Shown: positions 23,156 to 29,933 of the stretch, one piece after another
How positions within the stretch are numbered: position 1 is the stretch's first letter
Layout of the letters: every line of letters starts with the position of its first letter
Made by a program: the position numbers and the translations under genes
Assembly: GCA_964565775.1 (NCBI GenBank)
Contig: CAZMGB010000024.1
Span: forward strand, 1-46,243
Length of the DNA: 46,243 nucleotides
Source of the DNA: CAZMGB01 sp964565775
Lineage (GTDB): Bacteria; Chloroflexota; Dehalococcoidia; DSTF01; JALHUB01
Direction: 5' to 3'
Notes under the pieces: generated by a model
Told to the model about the DNA's origin: nothing
Database searches by the model: none
The model's input: the letters and a program-made list of their open reading frames with translations, nothing else

Positions 23156-23581
23156 CTATATATCGAAGATGACCCTCGCCTCATACCCATGATCGGCCGG
23201 GCCTACCTCGAGCTGGTGACGTGTCACGGCCTTGATCACCGTGCCCCGGGGGTGCCGCTCGCGGTCCAAGGGCTCTCCGAAGGCCCGTGCCGCAAGCCTC
23301 GTCGAGCTCATCTCCTCCACCTCGAACCGCCCGAACACCAGCTCCTCGACCTCGAGGATGTAGAGCAGCTCCGAGAGCCAGGCTACGAGCAGCCCCTCCA
23401 GGTCCGCCGCCTGGACGCTGACGCGCCGCTCCTCCCTCTCCGCCACCTCCCCCAGTTCGACCATCAGCGAAAACATGCCTGTGGCGACGTTCGCGAAGGC
23501 TTCGGCCAGCGTCTCGCCGCGGGCGATAATGCCGACGTCGGCCGTGTGGTCGATGACCTCGAATGTCGGCTTCGCAGACAC
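23156..23581 (-). CDS. Archease (RtcB activator)
   Basis: 141 residues from GTG 23581, which gives the normal archease length. Family features: FEVIDHTADVGIIARGETLAEAFANVATGMF near the N-terminus, with the metal-binding Asp/His of DHTADVG, then LLVAWLSELLYILEVE and a C-terminal acidic D-I end (YEARVIFDI). Archease promotes multiple turnover and guanylation of RtcB. An ORF extension to 23635 is possible but lacks conservation. The gene precedes rtcB on the same strand. Confidence 0.92.
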   Translation of the reverse strand: MSAKPTFEVIDHTADVGIIARGETLAEAFANVATGMFSLMVELGEVAEREERRVSVQAADLEGLLVAWLSELLYILEVEELVFGRFEVEEMSSTRLAARAFGEPLDRERHPRGTVIKAVTRHQLEVGPADHGYEARVIFDI

Positions 23582-23668
23582 GGGAATGCGATGACCTCTG
23601 TATCGAGTATGGCATCTGCTGCTCAAGGCCGTCAACGCGACTCAGACGGGCCAGCAGGCAAAGAAAGA

Positions 23669-23696
23669 CGCCGCGACGCGATCCGACGCCGCGGCG
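23669..23696 (-). terminator. Terminator of the thioredoxin-like gene
   Basis: CGCCGCG (23669-23675) pairs with CGCGGCG (23690-23696). On the minus strand the hairpin is followed by TCTTTCTTTGCC, a moderate T-run. It lies 22 bases beyond the stop at 23719. Confidence 0.5.
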
Positions 23697-23718
23697 CCCA
23701 CCACCGTTCTTGCCGCGC

Positions 23719-24342
23719 CTAACCGGTGTGCTTTTCGAGGAGACGCCGCAGCTCGCGGACGGTCTCCTGCCGCCAGTTAGCCCACGTAGGACCGCTCTGG
23801 AAGTCGACGTAGGCCTGGAGCGCCTTCTGCCGCTCTTCCTGGGGCGTATTGGGGTCACGCAATGGCGCGATGAGTTCGTTCAGCTCGCCCATCTGCTCGT
23901 TCGCCAGGGCAGGGCGCTCGATCCAGTGGCAGATGTACTTGTGGTCGGCGGTGTAGAAGACGAACGTGGGGATGGACTCATGCTCGCCTTGATTGAGGAA
24001 CTCCGCCATGATGTCCTTGTTCTGATCGCGGAGGAAGACGCGCAGCTCGATTTCCGCGGCCTCGGCGATCCTGGCCATCACGGGCAGCCCGCGAAAGACG
24101 TCGGGGCACCAGGCCTCGCCCAGGGCCAGGCAGCGGGCGGGGCCGCCGGGCCTGCCCGCCAACTGTCGAAACGCTCGCGCATCGTCCTCCGAAAGCTCGA
24201 TAGCCTCGTAGTTCTCCTGGAAGCGTTCCTGATTACGGTCGATGGCGGCGAGCCACGCCTCGTACGTCAGCCCCTGGGCGAAGCGCTCCGGCGTGACGAC
24301 GCTCTTCTTCTGCTGGGACACGATGCTCTCCTTCTCCCCCAC
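23719..24342 (-). CDS. Thioredoxin-family protein with single active-site Cys
   Basis: 207 residues. The segment FQENYEAIELSEDDARAFRQ, then W78-C79-P80-D81 and LPVMARIAEAAEIELRVFLRDQNKDIM, then a cis-Pro region SIPTFVFYTADH and HWIERP match the uncharacterised WCxD-type thioredoxin-like family. Relatives usually read WCGD. The second Cys of CxxC is Asp, so classical dithiol reduction is unlikely; a monothiol or bacillithiol/mycothiol-related role is possible. No signal peptide. Monocistronic, between mazG and archease, with a terminator-like hairpin after the stop. Confidence 0.85.
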   Translation of the reverse strand: MGEKESIVSQQKKSVVTPERFAQGLTYEAWLAAIDRNQERFQENYEAIELSEDDARAFRQLAGRPGGPARCLALGEAWCPDVFRGLPVMARIAEAAEIELRVFLRDQNKDIMAEFLNQGEHESIPTFVFYTADHKYICHWIERPALANEQMGELNELIAPLRDPNTPQEERQKALQAYVDFQSGPTWANWRQETVRELRRLLEKHTG

Positions 24343-24399
24343 AGGCGGCTATTGCGCGTCAGTCTACCACCGAAAGCGACGCCCGGACAACCGTATCGG

Positions 24400-25839
24400 C
24401 TACCTGTCCATCGGCGGCCGCTTCGCTTCCTCCCAGACTGCCTCCATCTCCGCCAGCGACATCGCGGATAGCTCCAGGCCGCGTGCCCGGGCCAGTTCCG
24501 CCATGGCCGAGAAGCGCTGCCGGAACTTGCGCGCCGTCAGTCGCAGCGCCTCCTCCGCGTCCACCCCCAGGTGACGGGCGACCGCCACGAGGACGAAGAG
24601 CACGTCGCCGAACTCATCGCGCCGCTGCTTCGCGTCCTCCGCCTTCGATAGCTCCGACAGCTCCTCGACCAGCTTGTCAAGGGCGCCCTCTACGTGAGGC
24701 CAGTCGAAGCCGACGGCGGCGGCCCGGTCAAGCAGCGCCTGGGTGTGGGCGAGAGACGGCATTGCCTGGGGCACGCTGTCGAGGAGGGGGCTGCCCTCAG
24801 CCCGCTCCTGCCGCTTGATAATCTCCCAGTTGGTGACCACCTCCTCCACCGACTCCACCTCGGCATCGCCGAAGACGTGGGGGTGGCGCCGCACCAGCTT
24901 CTCGCTGATGCCACCGATCACGTCGGCCATCTTGAACTCGCCGTCCTCGGAAGCGATCTGGACGTGGATCATCACCTGCCAGAGGAGGTCTCCCAGCTCC
25001 TCCCGCAGCTTTGCCGGGTCGCCTTCGTCGAGGGCCGCGAGCACTTCGTACGCCTCCTCGATCAGGTAGCCCTTGAGGCTCTCGTGGGTCTGAGCGCGGT
25101 CCCAGGGGCAGCCGTCGGGGGCCCGCAGCCTGGCCACGATCTGCTGGAGGCCGGCTAAGCTGCGCCGGTCTCTCTCGGGGCGTACCGGCGGGACGTAGAG
25201 GCACGTTAGGGCATCGAACCGACGGACGCGGTCAAGTTCCGCCAGCGACACCTCGCGGGCGGACAGGCTCCCGGCCCCGTCCGGCTGGACGACGGCGAGG
25301 GGATGATCAGAGGGGTACAGCTCCACCAGGCTCGCCCGGAGTCGCCTCGCCAGCCAGGGGCGGCAGAGCTGAGCAACGATGACCGAGCGCCTCGGGTCTA
25401 ATCGCGGGCTGAGGACGTCGACCATCCAGAGCGGGAGAGCGATGGCGTCCAGGTACAAGGCGCGGCTGACGGCCCCCCGCAGGCCGGGTGCGGGCACGAT
25501 CGTGTACTGCACGCGCTCCTCCTCGCACATAGCTCGGAGCACGCCGGCGACGGCGTCCTCGGCCAGCGGATCGCCAGCCGTGGCGTAGATGACGTCCCCC
25601 GGCCGACGCGCCCCATCCATGACCTCGCGAACAACGGCGTCGTATACTTGTTCAAGGGAGCGCTTCCCCCGGAAGAGGCGGTCGAGGCTGTGGACGGCGG
25701 CTTCTGGCGGAAGGACGGCGAGAGCGGGGTGGCCGGGGCTGCGAACGTAGACGACTCGCGCCTCCGAGAGTAGCTTCCGCGCCTCGCAGGTCAGGAGGTT
25801 GGCACCTCCCGGCCCCAGGCCAACGATGGCGAGGGCCAT
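24400..25839 (-). CDS. mazG: MazG NTP pyrophosphohydrolase with N-terminal tetrapyrrole-methylase-like domain
   Basis: 479 residues. Residues 1 to about 215 form a SAM-dependent methylase-like domain (MALAIVGLGPGGANLL, VIYATAGDPLAEDAVAGVL). From about 225 there is a MazG domain with LRAPDGCPWDRAQTHESLKGYLIEEAYEVL and EELGDLLWQVMIH, the EExxE...ExxD metal site. A second MazG-like half has DKLVEELSELSKA and DEFGDVLFVLVAVARHL. This fusion is the YabN type. It hydrolyses non-canonical or excess NTPs (house-cleaning); the role of the methylase domain is not established. It has a strong promoter at 25871-25899. Confidence 0.95.
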   Translation of the reverse strand: MALAIVGLGPGGANLLTCEARKLLSEARVVYVRSPGHPALAVLPPEAAVHSLDRLFRGKRSLEQVYDAVVREVMDGARRPGDVIYATAGDPLAEDAVAGVLRAMCEEERVQYTIVPAPGLRGAVSRALYLDAIALPLWMVDVLSPRLDPRRSVIVAQLCRPWLARRLRASLVELYPSDHPLAVVQPDGAGSLSAREVSLAELDRVRRFDALTCLYVPPVRPERDRRSLAGLQQIVARLRAPDGCPWDRAQTHESLKGYLIEEAYEVLAALDEGDPAKLREELGDLLWQVMIHVQIASEDGEFKMADVIGGISEKLVRRHPHVFGDAEVESVEEVVTNWEIIKRQERAEGSPLLDSVPQAMPSLAHTQALLDRAAAVGFDWPHVEGALDKLVEELSELSKAEDAKQRRDEFGDVLFVLVAVARHLGVDAEEALRLTARKFRQRFSAMAELARARGLELSAMSLAEMEAVWEEAKRPPMDR

Positions 25840-25870
25840 GTGATGTCCGTTCTGGAGGAATTCGGGTCAG

Positions 25871-25899
25871 ATTATAGGGTAGGGCGGTGACCTTGACAA
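25871..25899 (-). promoter_or_regulatory. Promoter of mazG
   Basis: On the minus strand, -35 TTGTCA (25894-25899), a 17-base spacer and a perfect -10 TATAAT (25871-25876), about 30 bases before the mazG start. A plus-strand TTGACA (25893-25898) overlaps the -35 but has no good -10 toward the divergent gene. Confidence 0.75.
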
Positions 25900-25962
25900 C
25901 GGCAGGAGCCAATACCTGCCGCAGTCTCCGCGCCGGGTCGGTGTCATAGAAGAAGTGGGGCA

Positions 25963-26685
25963 GTGACGTTCGCTAGAAATCTCGCAGCGATCATATTCGT
26001 TGTTAGCCTTCCCCTGGCGCTCATCACCAGCAACGTCCGTTTCGCGGCGAACGAAGGGCGTCTGTACGAGCACGGATTCGACAAATACGATGCGGCAGCG
26101 CGCACAGGCATCGACCGGGACGAACTCTCGCGCGCCGGACGCGAGCTCAGGGCGTACTTCAACAACAACGCGGAGACGGTCAGCATCCGCATCATGGAGG
26201 GCGGCCGTGAGGTATCCCTCTTCAACGAAAGGGAGACTGCTCACCTGCATGACGTAAAGAACCTGTTCAGGCTCACCTTCAGGGTGCAGGAGGCGACCCT
26301 CGTCTTTGTCCTCGCCTACGTTGCGGCGGTGTTTCTCTGGGCGCGCGAGAGGTCCCTGCGCTCACTCGCGGCGCAGACGCTGGGGGCGAGCCTCTTAACG
26401 GTGGCGATCATCGTCGGCCTGGGCGTCGTGGCGCTGACCGGCTTCGACCGGGCCTTCGAGGAGTTTCATGTGATCAGCTTCAATAACGACCTCTGGAGGC
26501 TCAATCCGCGCACGGACCACCTGATTCAGATGTTTCCCGAGGACTTCTGGTTCGATGCCACCATGTTCGTGGGCATCCTGACGCTAGTCGAAGCGGGCAT
26601 CCTGGGGCTTGTGTCCGGCGCCTACCTCATCCTGAGCCGGCGGCGGGGCGTTCCGGCGCTGGAGCTCAGCAGCCAGCAAGCCTAG
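25963..26685 (+). CDS. Lit-like integral membrane protein (DUF1461/TIGR01906 family)
   Basis: 240 residues from GTG 25963. Four hydrophobic helices are visible (about 6-24, 106-127, 137-160, 200-226). Conserved family blocks are ERETAHLHDVKNLFRLTF (H94, H96) and FEEFHVISFNNDLWRLNPRT (H169) with FPEDFWFD. The family includes Lit, the lipoprotein intramolecular transacylase of Gram-positive bacteria, whose key residues are two extracytoplasmic histidines; H94/H96 and H169 are candidates. Whether this protein remodels lipoproteins here is inference. Divergent from mazG. Confidence 0.8.
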   Translation: MTFARNLAAIIFVVSLPLALITSNVRFAANEGRLYEHGFDKYDAAARTGIDRDELSRAGRELRAYFNNNAETVSIRIMEGGREVSLFNERETAHLHDVKNLFRLTFRVQEATLVFVLAYVAAVFLWARERSLRSLAAQTLGASLLTVAIIVGLGVVALTGFDRAFEEFHVISFNNDLWRLNPRTDHLIQMFPEDFWFDATMFVGILTLVEAGILGLVSGAYLILSRRRGVPALELSSQQA

Positions 26686-26716
26686 GCCGACCGTACGCGT
26701 GCCGGAGAAAGCAAGA

Positions 26717-26737
26717 GGGGGAGCCTTCAGGCTCCCC
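26717..26737. terminator. Terminator between convergent lit-like and FmdB-like genes
   Basis: GGGGAGCC-TTCA-GGCTCCCC, an 8-bp perfect stem with a tetraloop. A-rich sequence on one side and TTGCT on the other make it a plausible bidirectional terminator. Confidence 0.7.
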
Positions 26738-26765
26738 TTGCTGCAGTCGGTGGCCGGCGTTCGTC

Positions 26766-27002
26766 CTACGGGACGATGGAACAGGTGCTGCAAGAGTCAG
26801 CGGAGCAGGTCGTGCAGGCGCTGCCGCTGACAGGGGCGATGCTGCCGTCAGCAGCCTTGGTGAGAGAGGTGAAAAGCGAGACGACGCGCTCGGCGCCGTC
26901 GTGACCTTCAGGGCACGTCGCAGGCTCATCCGAGCGACTCATCGGCCGCAAGATCTCGAACTTCTTTGAGCAGGTAGGGCAGTAATACTCGTAAAGCGGC
27001 AT
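26766..27002 (-). CDS. FmdB-family zinc-ribbon protein
   Basis: 78 residues. MPLYEYYCPTCSKKFEILRPMSRSDEPATCPEGHDGAERVVS is the canonical FmdB/CxxC_CXXC_SSSS zinc ribbon: C8-x2-C11 and one downstream Cys, with Gly-His in place of the usual second CxxC Cys (CPEGH). The tail is Ser/Cys-rich (CTTCSADSCSTCS). The family is named after a putative regulator of formamidase genes; its function is unknown. It has its own promoter (27038-27067) and lies divergent from the sulfide cluster. Confidence 0.85.
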   Translation of the reverse strand: MPLYEYYCPTCSKKFEILRPMSRSDEPATCPEGHDGAERVVSLFTSLTKAADGSIAPVSGSACTTCSADSCSTCSIVP

Positions 27003-27037
27003 TTCGCCTCCGCACGGGGTGAACAGACCTCAATTCA

Positions 27038-27067
27038 ATTCTAACAGCGGGACTGTTGGCGGGTCAA
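27038..27067 (-). promoter_or_regulatory. Promoter of the FmdB-like gene
   Basis: On the minus strand, -35 TTGACC (27062-27067), an 18-base spacer and -10 TAGAAT (27038-27043), 36 bases from the start codon. Confidence 0.65.
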
Positions 27068-27114
27068 CAAAGAAGCCCCAGATGGAGGGCCCAACTCGCC
27101 CACGTGGCGAGGTC

Positions 27115-27161
27115 TTGACAAACGGTCGGGCAGATGAGAAACTAGTTGCGAAATTGCGCAA
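27115..27161 (+). promoter_or_regulatory. Promoter and possible operator of the ArsR/DsrE/SQR cluster
   Basis: A perfect -35 TTGACA (27115-27120) is followed after 17 bases by GAAACT (27138-27143), a weak -10. Just downstream, TTGCG-AAATTG-CGCAA (27146-27161) is a perfect 5+5 palindrome placed where an ArsR-family repressor would block transcription. The regulator gene starts at 27174, so autoregulation is likely. Confidence 0.6.
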
Positions 27162-27173
27162 GTACTGTTGCCG

Positions 27174-27527
27174 ATGAACGACTCCCAGGTTGACCTCGAC
27201 CGTCAGGTGTACGAGCTCCACGCGGAGATATGCAAGGTGTTTTCCCATGCCAAGCGCCTTCAGATCGTCAACACGCTGAGGCATGGCGAGATGGCCGTGA
27301 GCGAACTTGTGGAGAACACGGGGATGAGCATGGCTAATCTCTCCCAGCACCTCGCCATGATGAAGAGTCGGAGAATCCTCAGCACCAGGAGGGAGGGCAA
27401 CTCAATCTACTACCGCATCTCCAATCCGAAGATGCTGAAGGCCTTCGACACCCTGCGAGAGGTCCTCTTCGAACAGATCGAAGCGGACGGCTCGCTGCTT
27501 TCGCAGCGTAGCGCCCCCGGAAGGTAG
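27174..27527 (+). CDS. ArsR-family winged-helix regulator
   Basis: 117 residues from ATG 27174; a TTG six bases upstream is an alternative. VFSHAKRLQIVNTLRHGEMAVSELVENTGMSMANLSQHLAMMKSRRILSTRREGNSIYYRI is a complete ArsR/SmtB winged helix with recognition helix SMANLSQHLAMM. Only one Cys (EICKVF) is present, so neither the two-Cys thiol switch of SqrR/BigR nor the CxC metal site of ArsR exists as such. It heads the DsrE/SQR/UspA run and probably represses it in response to a sulfur, redox or metal signal. Confidence 0.88.
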   Translation: MNDSQVDLDRQVYELHAEICKVFSHAKRLQIVNTLRHGEMAVSELVENTGMSMANLSQHLAMMKSRRILSTRREGNSIYYRISNPKMLKAFDTLREVLFEQIEADGSLLSQRSAPGR

Positions 27528-27570
27528 GTCATCCTCTGGAGCCTGGCCTCGGCCCAAGGTAAGCCTAGCT

Positions 27571-27939
27571 ATGAGCGAGGACAAGCGGCAGAGAACCCTG
27601 ATCATTCTGAACGACCCTCCGTACGGGAGCGAGCGGTCATACAACGGACTTCGCCTGGCGGGCGCACTGGCCAAAGACGAATCGGTCGAACTCAAGGTCT
27701 TCCTGATGGGGGACTCGGTGCCCTGCGCCCGGGCTGGCCAGGACACACCCAAAGGCTACTACAACCTGGAGCGCATGCTCCGGCTGGTGACTAACCACGA
27801 CGGCGAAGTGGGCGCCTGCGGCTCGTGCATGGATGCCCGCGGGCTGGCGGATGCAGCCCTGACGGACGGCGTCCACCGCAGCTCCCTCGAGGAGCTAGCA
27901 TCGTGGACGCGCTGGGCAGACAAGCTCATCGTGTTCTAG
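27571..27939 (+). CDS. DsrE-family sulfur-relay-like protein
   Basis: 122 residues. LIILNDPPYGSERSYNGLRLAGAL and VELKVFLMGDSVPCARAGQ match the DsrE/F-like fold. Candidate persulfide-carrying cysteines are C83 and C86 in GACGSCMDARG; C52 lies nearby. Proteins of this group shuttle persulfide sulfur in cytoplasmic sulfur oxidation or trafficking. The gene lies 43 bases after the ArsR gene and 53 before the sulfide:quinone oxidoreductase, which supports a role in handling sulfane sulfur from that enzyme. Confidence 0.85.
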   Translation: MSEDKRQRTLIILNDPPYGSERSYNGLRLAGALAKDESVELKVFLMGDSVPCARAGQDTPKGYYNLERMLRLVTNHDGEVGACGSCMDARGLADAALTDGVHRSSLEELASWTRWADKLIVF

Positions 27940-27992
27940 CCCCAGCATGTCGCTAGGGGCTCGTTGCCGGGTTCAGCAAGGGAGGGAGAACT

Positions 27993-29234
27993 GTGGCAGG
28001 TAAGACAATCGTTATTCTGGGCGGCGGCGTGGGTGGGCTGGTCGCTGCCAACGAACTGCGACGACGCATGTCAGACGAGCATCGCATCGTGCTGGTGGAG
28101 AAGAACGCCCAGCACGCCTTCGCCCCCTCTTTCCTCTGGGTGATGACCGGCGACCGCAGGGCGGAGCGGATCACCCGACCCGTACGCCATCTGGTGCGGC
28201 CGGGCATTGAGGTGATGGAGGGAGAGGCCCGCGCCATCGATTTGGGCGGGCGCCGCGTCGAGACCAGCGAGGCGTCACTCAGCTATGACTACTTGATCGT
28301 TGCCCTGGGCGCGGAACTGGCACCGGAAGCCATCCCCGGTCTGGCCGACGGCTCCCACACGTTCTACACTCTCCAAGGCGCTATCAAGTTGCGCGACGCT
28401 CTCCAGGGGTTCACCGGGGGCACGGTGGCCGTGGTGGTCAGCGCGCTTCCCTACAAGTGTCCCGGCGCCCCGCACGAGGGCGCGATGCTCATCGCCGACC
28501 ACTTCCGGAGGCGTGGCATCAGGGATGAGGTGGAGGTGCATCTGTTCACGCCGGAGCCTCAGCCCATGCCGGTGGCCGGGCCGGTGCTCGGCGACGCCGT
28601 GAAACAAATGCTGGCGGCCAAGGGCATCGCCTTTCACCCCGCGCACAAGCTAACGGCGGTGAACGCCGAGGCCCGCGAACTCCTCTTCGAGGACCGAGGG
28701 CCCGTCAGGTATGACATGCTGGTGGCGATCCCTCCCCACCGAAGCCCACGCCTCGCCCGTGAGGCAGGCCTGGCCAACGAAGCGGGCTGGGTGCCAGTGG
28801 ACCACGCCACATTAGCCACCCAGGAAGGAAACGTCTTCGCGGTGGGTGACGTGACTGCCATCCCCATCCCCGGTCGCTGGAAGCCCGACATGCCGCTGAT
28901 GCTGCCGAAGGCCGGCGTGTTCGCCCACGACCAGGCCCGGACGGTGGCCAACCGCGTCGCCGCCGATATCAATGGTACCGTTGCCAGCGATACGTTTTGC
29001 GGCGACGGCTACTGCATGCTGGAAGCGGGGCAAGACCTGGCGGGCTTCGCCTTCGGCAACTTCTTTGCCGAACCGTCGCCTCAGGTGGAGCTGCGCAAGA
29101 TGGGGAGGGCCTGGCACTGGGGCAAGGTACTGCTGGAACAGTGGTGGCTGACCCCCTACGGCCCTAGGCGCGAGGCGTTGCACCTTGCGCTCACGCTGGG
29201 CGGCAAGGCGCTTGGCATCCCTGTCGTCGTCTAA
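27993..29234 (+). CDS. Sulfide:quinone oxidoreductase-like flavoprotein
   Basis: 413 residues from GTG 27993, with GGAGGGAG upstream. FAD-binding IVILGGGVGGLVAANEL at the N-terminus, YDYLIVALGAEL, and a second FAD contact NVFAVGDVTAIPIP. Redox cysteines fit SQR: C156 in LPYKCPGAPHEG and C336/C341 in FCGDGYCML. The third N-terminal Cys of type I SQR is absent. A C-terminal amphipathic region (WHWGKVLLEQWWLTPYG) fits membrane attachment. Likely reaction: oxidation of sulfide to sulfane sulfur or polysulfide with reduction of quinone. NDH-2-like activity is a less likely alternative. Confidence 0.85.
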   Translation: MAGKTIVILGGGVGGLVAANELRRRMSDEHRIVLVEKNAQHAFAPSFLWVMTGDRRAERITRPVRHLVRPGIEVMEGEARAIDLGGRRVETSEASLSYDYLIVALGAELAPEAIPGLADGSHTFYTLQGAIKLRDALQGFTGGTVAVVVSALPYKCPGAPHEGAMLIADHFRRRGIRDEVEVHLFTPEPQPMPVAGPVLGDAVKQMLAAKGIAFHPAHKLTAVNAEARELLFEDRGPVRYDMLVAIPPHRSPRLAREAGLANEAGWVPVDHATLATQEGNVFAVGDVTAIPIPGRWKPDMPLMLPKAGVFAHDQARTVANRVAADINGTVASDTFCGDGYCMLEAGQDLAGFAFGNFFAEPSPQVELRKMGRAWHWGKVLLEQWWLTPYGPRREALHLALTLGGKALGIPVVV

Positions 29235-29416
29235 GACCGCCGACGCGTCAACAGGAGCGCATCAAACGAGTCTCTCTTCGGTCTCAAGAGGCCGCTGACT
29301 TCAGGTGACCGTGGTCCGGGCAGCGTTCTTCATTCATAGGAGGCTGGCAACCCTTAAGGGTAGGCGATGACCTGCCGATAAGAAGACAGAAACTCTAGGT
29401 GAAAGGGAGGCGCTCA

Positions 29417-29857
29417 GTGTTCAAGCGACTGCTGGTTCCCGTGGACGGTACGGGGCGCTCCGCGTCAATCGTACCGCTCGCCGCTCAGCTTGCGAAGGGC
29501 TTCGGCTGCAACCTGAGACTTCTGAAGGTAGTCGATACGCGGAATTTCGAAACCGGCGCCATCATCCCCCAGCGGGCTGTCGGAGAGCTGGCTGCGGTCG
29601 AGGTGCGCCAGGCGGACGAGTACCTGCGGACCATCGCCTCCCGATTCGAGGATGAGGGGATACCTACCTCCACAGAGGTGCGCATCGGCGACCCTGTGAG
29701 GGAGATCCTGAGCGCCGCCGACGGCTTCGGCTGCGACGTCATCACGATGGCGACGCGCGCCCGTCGCAATCTGGGCAGACTGGTCTTCGGCAGCGTCGCC
29801 GACGCCGTAGTGAAGCAATCGCAGGTGCCGGTGCTTCTCTACAGGGTCGCGGCCTGA
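29417..29857 (+). CDS. UspA-family universal stress protein
   Basis: 146 residues from GTG 29417, chosen because GGGAGG lies six bases upstream; GTG 29399 is an in-frame alternative. FKRLLVPVDGTGRS at the start and the ATP-binding end GRLVFGSVADAVVKQSQVPVLLYR (G-x-x-x-G-S type) identify a single Usp domain. Role: stress-related nucleotide-binding protein, often paired with redox or membrane genes. It follows the SQR gene after about 180 bases with no recognisable feature except a short CCCTTAAGGG palindrome. Confidence 0.92.
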   Translation: MFKRLLVPVDGTGRSASIVPLAAQLAKGFGCNLRLLKVVDTRNFETGAIIPQRAVGELAAVEVRQADEYLRTIASRFEDEGIPTSTEVRIGDPVREILSAADGFGCDVITMATRARRNLGRLVFGSVADAVVKQSQVPVLLYRVAA

Positions 29858-29884
29858 CCGGCTCTCGGTCATCGCAGATACGCA

Positions 29885-29906
29885 GCCGCGACCTACAGGT
29901 CGCGGC
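29885..29906. terminator. Terminator between convergent uspA and rpoD
   Basis: GCCGCGACC-TACA-GGTCGCGGC, a 9-bp perfect stem followed on the plus strand by TTTCCCG. It suits the end of the UspA transcript and possibly rpoD as well. Confidence 0.65.
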
Positions 29907-29933
29907 TTTCCCGTTTCTCGGCGACTGGCCGTC

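Noticed and set aside
29235..29416. A riboswitch in the leader of the UspA gene (CCCTTAAGGG and GGCGATGACCTGCC segments)
   Set aside because: The segments recall fluoride-riboswitch phrases but do not form the required pseudoknot or order.
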